From Glebionis coronaria (Eukaryota > Streptophyta > Magnoliopsida > Asterales > Asteraceae): a DNA stretch of 64,000 nucleotides. Made by a program: the position numbers and the translations under genes. The stretch is from the NCBI GenBank assembly GCA_025667525.1, contig CM046874.1, positions 426,024,400-426,088,399 on the forward strand, written 5' to 3'. Under the pieces are notes generated by a model. The model saw only the letters and a list, made by a program, of their open reading frames with translations, was not told the DNA's origin and ran no database searches. This document shows positions 10,917 through 22,310 of this stretch, piece by piece. Position 1 is the stretch's first letter, and every line of letters begins with the position of its first letter.

Positions 10917-11408
10917 TTGTTTAGCTAAACTTTGTTCGATTATTTTTTCGACTTAGCCACCATCTAGACTAGTTTCGTAATATCGTTTACACGAAGATTA
11001 AAAAAAAAAAAAAAGTTTTTTGGCGGGAAAACCATTTTAAAATTTATTTTTTCCTAGACCATTTTTAGGCCATTTATGCTTCGATTATAAATTTTGGCGA
11101 TGCGAAAAATTTTTCGACCAAAAATTCAAATTTTCGGACCAAAATTCAAAATTTTAGGCCATTTTTATGTTTTATTTTTGTAAAATTTTTTCACTTTTCA
11201 AAATTTTTCCCTATTAGTTTTTGGCTATTTCGGACTTGATTTCAAAATTTGGTAAGACAAAATTTTCTGTTTACCGTTTTGTCGGACTAAGGAATTTATT
11301 GTCGGACTGAGAAAAAAAATCGGAATTTTTCGAAATTGCAACCACAACCCAATCACACCATATCTACTTAAGATCCAAAGTCACTTCATCAACTGAGAAA
11401 CCATCATC

Positions 11409-14400
11409 ATGGAAACGAGCAATACGTGTTCAGACAGAGAAGAACGAGAGATGCAACTACAAGAACAAGTCCTTAAACAACGTTGTATGCAAGCTTTCAG
11501 TGATCTTAAAACGAATCTAAAACGTCTAGAAAGAGAGACCTTCTCGTACAATCCTTTGTATATGCGTGCTTTTCATTCCTTTTTCGGAAATGATCATCGC
11601 ACGTTCACTTATGACTTAAGAGACCACTTGAAGAATCTTGAGAATGAATTACTCAACAAAAACCTTCATGAGACAAATTCCAAGAATGCCTTCAAAATAC
11701 TTAGAACATCATTTCAACCATTCTTTGCTTCACAGCTATTCAAGAATCCCAACTTTGAGTCAGAAGTTCGAGATGCAAATCAACACTTCAAAGACTACAC
11801 TACAATGGAAGCAAAATCATTCAGAGATTTGATATTTGGAAACATGGAATCAATTGAGAGGCTTTTGGATAAACGCCTACTTCATGCAAAAGACATGATC
11901 AAGAAGATGATTGACAAAAGGCTGAAAATGCAAGAGTGCACGGTGGCAAAGATTCATGTAGTGGATACGAGTCCAGTCTCAACTGTAAGTAACACGACAA
12001 TATCGAGTAATGCAACTGACAGCTACAGAACAGGGAAAACAACGCATGGTGAGCAGAATGAACATAACAGCTCAGGGACAGACAACAGCAGCTCTGACAA
12101 ACAACACATCGACTCTGAGAATGTCATCAGCAATACACCTTCCTATGATAATGGTCCTGTTTACGATTCCGAGCCATTGGAAGAGGTACACAATGCTGAA
12201 TTTAATGTGTTTGCCAATGCCAATACGCATGAGCATAGTGATCAAACAACAAACCTTATTGACACATGTATGACGGAAAAGGTTGATAGCAATACCACAC
12301 CCGATTCATCAGACATGTGCAATAATGAGTTTGAGGATGATCAACATGCAAATGAGTATGATGATGAGGAGCGTGTCGCGCTTGCTAATTTAATTGCTAG
12401 TTTACAAAAAGATGTCAATGAAACTAGAAAGAGTCAAAAGCAATTAAAGAAGGCAAACGCAGCGCTCACTCAAAACTTTGAAGAATGGAAAGCCGCTCTA
12501 ATTAAATCTAATTAGACCCTTGAAAGTAATAGGGCTGAGCTTCTTCAAAAGACCAAAGAGCTTGAGAGGTACAAGGGCAGTACGTTAAAAAGTCAAAAGG
12601 ACGATTTTGAAAACAAATATAATACAACTCTTGAGTTATTAGCCAAAGAGAAGCGGCAATATAATGTTTTCCTAATGGATGAACGTCAAAAAACGTACCT
12701 TGCCAATACCAAAGTTAATGAACTTGAACAAAAGCTCTCTATGACCACTACTGATTCTGCTAAAATTCTTGAGGATAAGAAACAAGAGGTAGATGCGTTA
12801 AAACAAGACTTCAAAAGTAGATATGATAAAGAAACTGAAAAGGTAACGAAATTAGAAGCACAAGTCGAATTTTTGAAGAACGTTGTTTATAAAACGCATG
12901 ATTCTATTCAATCTGTAAGAATGCTAGCACCTCCATCGATGTTTAAGGGTCAAGCTAGCTTTGCAAGTCATTACCTTGCCAAAGCTCAACCTGTTAGTGC
13001 CAATATTGAAGAGACTGCCCTTTGGGATGATGATAGTCAACCACTTGTCAATAAGGAGTTTGTGAAACCATATAATTATGCTTATAAGAATAGTCTTTAT
13101 GGTCTTTTCAACAAACAAACTCAGAAAACTCGTGAGGAAGTGTTTCTAGAATGCAAACAAAAGAGAATTCAATGGAAGAAAGCATTTGCCCCTAAGAAAT
13201 CTAATGTTTACAAATACATAAACTACCTTCCTCTAGATGAATCTAAAAGCAAGAGTAGGAAAACATTAGGTATTCTTAAACACCACATAGATAATGTTAA
13301 ACCTATTGTTGAAAGAGACTGGGCAAAACGTGAAAATGCTGAGTGGACACGTCCGATTCCTCAAGATATTACCTTGCCTGTGAAAGAACTCTTAATTCCA
13401 AACACGTCATTGATTAAAGAAACTGTCCTTCAACTTGAGGAGTTCATTCGGACTGAAATGTTTGATGACTTAAAATATGTTGAATCTCTTGAGAAACGCA
13501 TAGATGATCTTCAAATAAAGAAGTCTGATTTCTCAGATGAATATGATTTACTCTTGCAAGAATGCGTTTCTAAAGATGTTATGTGTGCTTATTTTACATC
13601 TTGTGCTGATATTGATGAATATTCTGAAGTTGCATGCCAATATCTTGATAAGAGCAAAGAATGTGAACGTCTTGAAATTGAGCTTTCGAAACGTAAAGAA
13701 AATGTTGACAAAAAGGCTTTTGAGTTACTTCAACACAAAACTGATTTCCTTCAAAAACATTGTCATTCTCTTGAACTTGCTTTACAAAAAGACGTTGGTA
13801 GTTTTCCACATGATAATAAATTGCAAGAAAAACTTTCCCAAACGTTTCGAGAAATGAATGAACAGAATTTGGAAATTAAAGGGTTGAAAGCTCAATTACA
13901 AGACAGGGACAGAGCGATAGCAGAGTTGCAGAAACTCGTTGCTAAAATGGGTGGAAAAATCGTGGAACCTAAAGTTGTGAAACCTGTTGTTCGACAACCC
14001 AATGCCTACAAGGATCCAAAGCCGTCTATCTTAGGAAAACCGACTCCGTTCTCCAATTCTTCTCATATGAAATCTAGGCTACCCCCTAAGACTGATATGC
14101 AACCAAGTGTTCCAAAACCATCCATATCACCCTATGTTCCCCCATTTAGAAAGCATACTGTTGCTAAACCCACCATGTGAATGCACCTAGCACTTCTAGG
14201 ACTCCTCCAAAACGTGTGACATTCACGTCCACAAAGGAATCTGTAGGTTCAAATGACCTCGTTCATACCCACAACCTAGAGGATGCGAAACAAAAAGGGA
14301 AGATTCAGAAAGACAAACCAGTGTATGAAAAACCTAGTTCACCAAATCCCGCTAGAGTTCCACACACTCCTAATGGTCGTCAACCAAAACCTAGGATCCC

Positions 14401-15058
14401 TATTCAGCAATCTAGGAATTGGAAACCATCCATGAATAGTCGTGTTTCAAACACTACGCCTGAACGATTTGGAAAACAAAGGAATACAAGTGCTTTCGTG
14501 AATCCCAAATTCCCTGTATGTCCCACTTGCAAAAAGGGCATTCAAAATGGAAATCATGACCATTGCTTTTTGCAATACCTCTATGAGGTCAAATCTCATT
14601 CCTTTGAACAGAGATCGAATACAGAATCCCATAAGACAACAAGGAGATACAAACCCGTCGTAAAGAAAAGCAACCACACCAAATCTGAAACGTGGATTCA
14701 ACAAGGACATAGTTTCTCTCCAAAGAAGTCTTCCGCTGTGCAAGAGAAAGCTACTCCTAAATCTAGTCTTCAGTGGAAACCAACGGGTCGGATCTTCACA
14801 GAAGTTGGTCTTAAGTGGATTCCAATAGAGAAGAGTGATGACACCTGCACCAGCACTAATGCTACTGTTCTACACGCTGAAAAGGAATTTGTTACTCCTA
14901 ATTCTAGTATTTGTGCAAATTCTTCTTCTGTGATTGCAGGTACAACATCGGATTCTGAACCCACTTCTCCTTCTTCAAAGGGTTCCAATTCTGTACATTC
15001 TATATCACCCTCTTCTGCTGTACAAAAGTCTATTTTGGATTATTTTCGAAAAACTTGA
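11409..15058 (+). pseudogene. Cop Gag-type coiled-coil protein, one internal TAG and one frame change
   Basis: A long ORF starts at ATG 11409 after an AT-rich leader. Reading frame 1 is broken by one TAG (12513-12515); the frame stays open on both sides and continues to TGA at 14178-14180. The C-terminal part then continues in another frame (from about 14177, VNAPSTSRTPPKRVTF) to TGA at 15056-15058. The predicted protein is lysine/glutamate-rich, with long coiled-coil stretches (about 12380-12900 and 13400-13950). Near 14518-14566 comes a zinc-knuckle-like CPTCKKGIQNGNHDHC. The segment KPTGRIFTEVGLKW resembles the stretch preceding the protease in some Asteraceae Copia polyproteins (recalled, not searched). 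There is no protease or later domain. It would form the virus-like particle if intact. The frame change lacks a recognisable slippery heptamer, so an indel is more likely than programmed shifting. Confidence 0.65.
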
Positions 15059-17600
15059 GAAAACACAAAAATATAATAAAATGTAAATATCCATAGAAAA
15101 ACAAAGTAAAAAAAATGGAAAAACTTTCAAAAGACCAAAAATATTCTTTTCGACATGTCTTTCAGTATCGATAATATGGACATACCTAGAAATGTCGCTC
15201 AATAACGACACGGGTGTGTACATAAAGCTCGAATGAAAGTTGTAAATATTTTTAAAAACATGTCATTTCTTCTTTTAATAAAGAAAATTGTCTATTTTGG
15301 ACAAATATTTCCAAACAACGGGTAGAGCAATCTATCACGGGTTGAGCTTGTCACAAAACATTCAACGTTTTTGAGCTCAACACAATGGCTTGTAATTACT
15401 TTCAGATTGCAACCCGGATCGATATTCACGGGGGAGTGTACGATTTAGTACTCTTACCCTCAGCAAAAGAAGAGAAATCTTCTTACACTTGAGTGGATTC
15501 GTCAAGACATTCAAAGTCTATGAACTCAAGTTTATGCTTTAGAAAAACCTCTTCGACAAAAAGAAATAGGATTTTTCAAAAAGCGTTGAACACAATTTTT
15601 TCAAGAATTTCTCAATGATTATTCAAAATCTTTCAAAAATTGTGTGTTCAACAACTCCCATCCTCAAAAAGCGAAATGTGGATCATATCCTCACAATGAC
15701 AATTCAATTGGATCAATTTTTGAGGGGGAGCATTTTAACTTCATGCAAAAGATTAACACATCTTTCTCCCAGAGATTTCAAGACTATTTTTTCAAAATAT
15801 ATTTTAATCAAATTTGGTATCTCTAATATCAAAAGATTTTATATATTAGAGATAGGGGGAGAAAATGTGATTAAAATGTGATCTAATATAAGACTCAAGC
15901 ACTTTCACTCCTACCTACATGTGCGAAACACTTTCGATTATCGATGCACATGTGAAGGGGGAGCATTTCTAAAACGACAAAACTAGAAAGGTGTTAAATG
16001 GTTTTCAAACACTTTGTTAGAATTTAAAGTGGTTTTCATGGTTACGATCAAATACCCACAACATCTTTAATTCACGACGTTATTGGTGTCAAAAGGGTGG
16101 TTAGGTTTAAGTCCTATGATCCAACCAGAACCGGAGGGATCTTCCCAGGGACAATCCAATAGATTATTAGAAGTCCTTAGGAAAGATGGAGTAGAATGTG
16201 AACGTAGCAGAATGCCGACTAAGTACTGATGCTAGCACTGGAACAATCACAACAAGGTGCTAGTAATGATGTCTTGGTAAGCATTGAAGGGGTTGAAGAA
16301 TGAAAAAGAAATGTAAGGATAAAGGGTCTAAAGAAAGAAGCCCTCCATACAACTTAGGCAGAAACCGGGTCAACTCATCATGAAGACAAACTCATCATGG
16401 ACCCAGTGATGTGAAGCACAACCCTTTCCTAGCTACTCAGGCTTCTCTCAAAAGAAGTTTGTTTTATTGTCACGGAGAACAACATGACTACTATTGACTT
16501 TCTCACTTCGAGATAGTTGATATTGAATAGGTGGCATCTGCTCCAGCCTCCGACCACTAAAAGTGCACAAATCGAGTCTAGAGCCAAGAGATCAATCAAA
16601 TCTCGTTAGGACCCACGGATGAAGATCAAGAGAGTCCTACGCTATATCCTTGTGATATTGCTAGAACACTCAGAGTGATACTACTTAGTATTCACAATGA
16701 TGAGTGGAAATCCTTCCAGTGTTAACATCAAACAGCACTGCGGTAGGTCATATGCAAGATTCTTTATGAATTGAACATGTGCAAAACTGAAAAGCAACAG
16801 TGGTTTGATTCTGAATTGATTCAAACTCGTTTCAGGTTTCTACGCAATATCTTTATGGTCTTGCCAGAACATTCAGAGTGATATTCATTAATATTCACAG
16901 TGACGAATGGAAATCCTTCTAGTGTCAACCTCAAACAGCGCTACGGTAGGTAACTTGCGAGATTCTTATGAATCAAGCTTGTGTCAACTGGAAAGCAACA
17001 ATGGTAAGATTCTTAATGAATCAAACTTGTTCCAGGAATTTGAATTGACGACTTTAATCAAGCGGATATTTATCCAATTGATTCACTCTTTATGTTCGCA
17101 TTCTTGCTTTGAGACGGTCAAGTAAAGAGAACGGCTAGTACAGCCGCGAAACCCTGTCAAGGAGATTCTTAATTGAATCTACCTGATCACAGGTACGATA
17201 TTTAATATCGTATAACGGTCTTCACCGACCGGAGGTAAAACGCTACCGAATTAGGACGAATGTCAAAGCCATTCAGTCCGTGTCTATGTTTTATCTCGAG
17301 AAGGTGGCGTCACAGTGTACACAGCAAAGTCAATGATTCAGAAACCACATACTCATGCCTAAAGACATATTCAACAATTAATAGTGTGAGCATGTGGATG
17401 AAGACACAAGATCGCAAGATGGCAAAGACAAGTCAATGATGATTTGAAGATCTCAAGCTTAAAGACAAAGTCGAAAGACAACGACAAAGGCTCAAAGATC
17501 ACAGCATGAAGGAACAAGACTACTATTACACGTTCAAGACTCATTTATGGCGAGATTAGTAATCTCTACAAATTTCCTAAATGACTAAGGTTTATGACCT
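15059..17600 (+). other. Cop 3' non-coding region replacing pol
   Basis: No protease, integrase or RT motif appears in any frame over 2.5 kb. Visible structure: GGGGGAG words resembling the polypurine tract at about 15430, 15724, 15855 and 15957. There is also a degenerate tandem duplication with a period of about 203 bp (16671 versus 16874; shared words CAGAGTGATA, GGAAATCCTTC and CGGTAGGT). ORFs in this stretch are short and motif-free. Confidence 0.7.
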
Positions 17601-17603
17601 CTC

Positions 17604-17615
17604 ATTGGGGGAGAT
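17604..17615 (+). other. Polypurine tract of Cop
   Basis: TTGGGGGAGATTG sits directly before the 3' LTR start TGTTAGCC; plus-strand cDNA synthesis would be primed here. Confidence 0.8.
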
Positions 17616-18014
17616 TGTTAGCCTCAAAATATTGAGCCAAACAAGAATGCTCGGTCATATGTTTATTATGTATCGTATGTTAGAACGTTGTAATAAGTAG
17701 TATATTAGTCTTGTTATTACGGGCTTAACTTTAAGCTAAGGTTCATTAATAAGTAACCAAAGCCCAAAAGGAAAGCCCGACCCAAACCATATAGTCCATA
17801 AAGAAGCCCGCATGTGGGTGGACTATATATACCCTTCCTAGCATGTTAGGAAGGGTGGTGGTTCATTTGTATTCTCACTTCTCAATCTAACATTTACCTA
17901 GTTCCAACCATTTCTCTCTACTTTCTCTCACTACTTTCTCTCTCTAGAATTCTTCTCTTATCTACCTTTCTTTCTTTAAATTCGTGATTATACAATCATA
18001 TATTAGGGACAACA
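17616..18014 (+). repeat. 3' LTR of Cop
   Basis: 399 bp, same ends and promoter inverted repeats as the 5' copy, about six substitutions. It is followed by the duplicated target GATTG (18015-18019). Confidence 0.9.
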
Positions 18015-18215
18015 GATTGTTAGATGATGATAAGGAATATATAGATGGAATTAAAGAAGCAAGTTTCTGGAGAGCAGCTCATTATCTATGATCGATGTTT
18101 GTAATGTTAATAACATCATATACGGTAAGAAAGGCCAAACATGTTTGGGAATGTACATGGACGATGCTGTTTGAGTATATAGAGTCAATGCAAAGAAGAA
18201 TTCTTGATAGATCAG
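18015..18215 (+). pseudogene. Helitron Rep, continuation after Cop
   Basis: Directly after the Cop target duplication the Helitron frame resumes in phase (LLDDDKEYIDGIKEASFW, then RAAHYL). A TGA at 18089-18091 interrupts it. The remainder (SMFVMLITSYTV, KHVWECTW, ESMQRRILDRS) matches the Helitron segment between the Rep and helicase domains. A GT after ATCAG (18215-18216) looks like an intron donor. Downstream to 18357 there is only AT-rich, intron-like DNA. No helicase motif is present in the window. Confidence 0.7.
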
Positions 18216-18357
18216 GTATTTTTAAACGTGTATGAAACGTAATCAATCTGTAACTAACTAAAATTGTATTAATGGACACACTTTGTGACTGATTACAATA
18301 AAGGAGTAATAAAATATAACATGATGTTTTGATTATATGTTTAAAATCATATATAAA

Positions 18358-21300
18358 TAATTGTGGTAAAAATATGTGTTTAGGAAAACAAGGTATATAT
18401 TGTAAGTATTAAGCGAGATGATTTAGGAAAATCAATTGCTAATGACCCACGTAAGTTCGTTCACCAAGGAGGACTAAAGTGTGTGTTTAATTTGTATGAT
18501 TTTGGATTAATATTGATGAAAGAAAAAGGGGAAAAGAAAATGACGGATTACGGTGAAAATTACACTAAGGTGTAAAAACATAAAACCGTGAATAGTGACA
18601 AAATAAAAATTTTACTCTAAAAATTCCCAAAAAATTACCAAAAAAAAAATTCCTAAAAAGAAAATAAGGGTTTACAAATGATCAAAACTTTTTCAAACCT
18701 TTTCAGTTAATTAAGATTTAATATTTAAATGCTAATTAAAGCCCTAAATATCAAATAAATTAACAAAAATCCTAAACAAAGATATTTCAATTTATAAACC
18801 TCCAAAATAACTTAAATAAGCTAAAAACTATTTTTCCAAAATTTTAAACCTATTAAATCTATTTAAAAACCCTAAAACAATTTTTAATAATAAATTAATA
18901 AAAAAAATTCAAAAATTATAAATTTTTTTAAAAACTTGAAAACTAACTTATTTTAACCTAAAAACAGAAAATGAAAGTGAAGTTACCTAAGTACCCCTAT
19001 TGGGCTCTCAAATGGGTCAAAAGTGAAAACAGTCCACCTTAATGGGCTTTTTAGCCCAATAAGCAAAAAGTCAACCAACTAAGCCCAAAAAGCACAGTCT
19101 TACTTAAAATCTGATTTTAAACAAAAAACTTTAAAGGCCCAAAAGCTGAAAGTGAGCTTATCACAGCTTAATAAGCACTCAGCTTATTCTTAATGGGCCA
19201 ATAAGCCCATTAAGCCATAAGCTAATGCCATAAGCCGAAAATTTACACACATCATTCTTTTGTGATTATAAAGCAGATTGCAAAAAGAAAATTTGAAAAA
19301 TCTCAATAAATAAGCCTGAAATAAGCAAAAGCTCTCTATAGAAAACGACAAAATAGTCGTTTTTGAGTTCTAGGCTGATTCAAGAGCTGATTATTTTTGA
19401 AAAATGTTCTAAATGGCTTAACTAAGAATAATCAACAATAAAATTTCCAAAAATCCAAGTCAAATAAGCTTTAGAAGCAAATAAGCACTCTGAAAAAAGC
19501 CAAATAAGCTAGTTTTCTAGTAAAAGCTTAACCAAATGAGCTACAAACTTCCAATATTGATAATAAGCTGAGAAAAATAACACCTATCACAAAATATAAG
19601 TTGTTGCACTCACCAATAAGCTAAACTGGAAAACAAGCAAAATTGAGCTTATTTGACCAAAAGTCAAAGTATTCCAAATGTTACCAAATTAACAGGGCTT
19701 GTTTTTGAGCTTGTTTTGAGCACTTTTTGTGAAGGATTCAAGGCTGAATCCTATGAATCAAGTAGGTCAGTTAGCCAAATGATTTTAGTTTTAGTACAAT
19801 TAAGGCCAATAAGCCAGTGGGCTTATGAGCTGATGAAATAAGCTGCAAACACTTAGCACACCACTAGTAGGCAACAATGAACAAGTATAAAGCAAAAAAA
19901 AAACACATAACTCAGTTCAAGAATAGCAAAATCACATAGCATACATATCACAGATGTACTTGACCAAAAAGTTGAGATTCAATAAGCAATATCTTTTTCA
20001 AAAAGCCACAAAAATGTGAAACCAGGTTATGCAGAGATAAACACCAACATGAACTACAAGCAAACCAAGTTTCAAACTTTAAATCAAACAAACAAACAAT
20101 TTATCCTCTCTGATGTGTTTGACCTATTTTCAAGTGAAAAAGTGGTGAACATGAAAACTTCTTGTTATATGTTTTCAACACTTAGCATACACCAAATAAC
20201 ACTTAAAATGAGCAACCAATAGCAGCAAGAACAAAGGAACCAAAGGCCAAAGACCTTAACCCCTAGCAACAGGCAAATCAAAACAATCCTTTATACCACT
20301 GATTTCAAAGCAATTTTTGATTTTAACCTTTGAGCATGCAAAATTATGACTCATATAACTTACTACCAACCTATGTGACAGATTCAAGCACAAAGAACAC
20401 AACTTTCAAGCATGAAACTTCAAATCACATAGCATACAATATTTAAGCAGAAAAATGAAGGATTGAGTATTCAAACCTCCAAGATGTACATCCACACCTT
20501 GGAATCAAAGAGCTTAGGTGCTAGCTTAACAAGCACCATATTTCCACTGCTAAGAATAAGAAATCGGCACAGCTAAAGGCTTGAACTTAGGGTTAGCACA
20601 AGTAATATGAATAAAGGTGACAAAAGACCAAGTCTTTGCAACACTTAGGTTCCCACAAGGCTTGAATCATACCTTAAGGCCTCACTACCCCTTAATCAGT
20701 CAAGATTAGGAGGTTATGATCACCCTTAAGCTCAAATAAGCAAGCTGCTAAACCACTAGCAAACCACTTGACAGATTTTGTTAAGAAAACTATGAAACAC
20801 ACTTCCAAATTGTTTAAGCACTTTAAATGTGACTTATTTTAATTAAAGAAACACCTCAATGGACAATCTTTCTCCAAGCCAGACCAATTTCTTTATCACA
20901 CAAAGAACAAGGGATTCACAGGCATATAAGAGAACTTTGGACTTGTTCAAGGTTTTGTTTAAGTAAAAAAACGTGACAACAAAAGCTTAACACAATAACA
21001 AGAATATGGAACTCAGTTTTTTAATCATAACACAATACCACACTTTCGTAAATCAGAAAAGGGGCTTTACAAGGCTTGACAAAGTAAAACTGAGAACAAG
21101 AACTAAGCTACTCAACTAATGGCCTTATATAGACCTTACAATGGTTCTAGAATGCTAAGAAAACAATAAAACCCTAGCTACTGAAGTTCCAAGTATACCC
21201 TTGTTAACTTTTTGAGTTTGGAAGTCTTGTGAAAATTTCTTGGCGTTTGTTGATGCTGAGTTGTTATGGAGCAATCCTAGGCATCTAATGATGTGTAGGG

Positions 21301-22310
21301 ACCAAGAAAATGCCTTTGGTCGTTGGATGGAACTTTTGGTTTGGGCTATATGTTGAAGACAAATATGGAGTGGGTAGGGGAGCCACGTGTAGCACTCTTG
21401 GGTGATGGGGGGGACCAAAGTGGGGTTTGGGTTTTGTTTAACGTGTGATTAATCATAAATCTAGAGATGGTTATGGGTTAATTGTTGCTTAATCACAAAT
21501 GCCCAATTTGTGTTCTTGGTTAAGAACACATGTTTTGATCTTGATTGGGTTTAATAAACATGTTAGGTGCCTAAATTCAAATAGGATTAATTAATATTAA
21601 TCCGTTGGTTAGTGGATGGGTGATGTGGAGAAATGGTGGGATCTGATTTGTGGAAAGGGTGAGTGGGGTGAGGTGGCAGGCTGTGGTTGGTCTGTCTTGG
21701 CAGATTATACCCCTTACCTTCTATCTTCTCTTCATTTACAACTTAGCAGCTTGAAACTCCAAATCCTTTGTTAACTAAGTTTCATTCTTCACACTTTTGC
21801 CCCAAAAACTTTCCAAAAGGTATTTAAAGGACTTGTTTGTCATTTCTTGATAATTTGAAGGACCAAACTTATTCTTTCTTGTATCTTGAAGGTCTTCATG
21901 GTATGTTTGACTTTGAGGAGGACCAATATTGACAAGTCTTCATTTTGTGAGGACCAATCTTGCCAATTCTTCAAAGTTGAGGGACTCTTTTGTAATTTTG
22001 ACAAACTTAAGGGACCAAACTTGTAATTATGAATATAAAAGGGTATTAAGTGTTATTTCTTCAATGATGAAGGACCTTTCTTGTATATCTTCAAATCTTC
22101 AAGGACTTTTTCTTAGAAAATCATAACTTAGGCCCGGTTCATTGTCCGGCTTCGTTTCTCGTGTTCGTTTTTGCTTGTTTCTTGTGATTTTTTATCTTTT
22201 TCACGATATCCATACCTAATATACACAAGTAAAAAATACAAGCACATAATATGGTATTTTATGACGTTTTTAACATTTTAAAGCTCAAAAAGAACGATGA
22301 GATCATTGTC
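18358..22310 (-). repeat. 3' LTR of G3 (left copy)
   Basis: About 3.95 kb. It begins TAATTGTGG (TGATTGTGG in the other copy) and ends GATCATTGT; the edges are fixed by alignment to the right LTR within a few bases. In element sense, U3 is at the right: an array of GGGACCAAACTTG-like words at 21840-22110 and a TATA-like TATATAAGG on the minus strand near 21125. The long U5 holds dozens of AATAAGC words (18980-19840). The left half (18550-18960) is A-rich. ORFs here (18082-18279, 19653-19841, 20016-20222, 21155-21418) show no protein motif. Confidence 0.8.
18980..19840 (-). repeat. AATAAGC / GCTTATT word cluster in the G3 U5
   Basis: The word AATAAGC (GCTTATT in element sense) and close variants such as AGCTTAATAAGC recur dozens of times in about 860 bp, with irregular spacing. 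The same cluster is in the right LTR at 31110-31975. Confidence 0.75.

Larger units (their letters stand above)
9913..18014 (+). mobile_element. Copia-like LTR retrotransposon Cop, Gag-only, non-autonomous
   Basis: Two 399-bp LTRs (9913-10311, 17616-18014), both beginning TGTTAGCC and ending GACAACA, bound an 8102-bp element. The flanks are a perfect 5-bp duplication, GATTG (9908-9912 and 18015-18019). The insertion hit a Helitron codon run. The LTRs differ at about six positions (around 1.5%), so the insertion is moderately young. Internal order: degenerate initiator-Met-like primer-binding site, long leader with a motif array, one long Gag-type ORF, then 2.5 kb without coding capacity, then the polypurine tract. 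No protease, integrase, RT or RNase H motif was found in any frame, so it needs a partner element to move. Confidence 0.85.

Noticed and set aside
14165..14185. Programmed -1 frameshift in the Cop ORF
   Set aside because: No slippery heptamer or obvious downstream structure at the frame change; a one-base indel explains it more simply.
19653..19841. Matching ORFs in both G3 LTRs (also 31777-31974, 20016-20222, 32147-32353)
   Set aside because: The similarity follows from LTR duplication; frames are not kept longer than expected and no domain is present.
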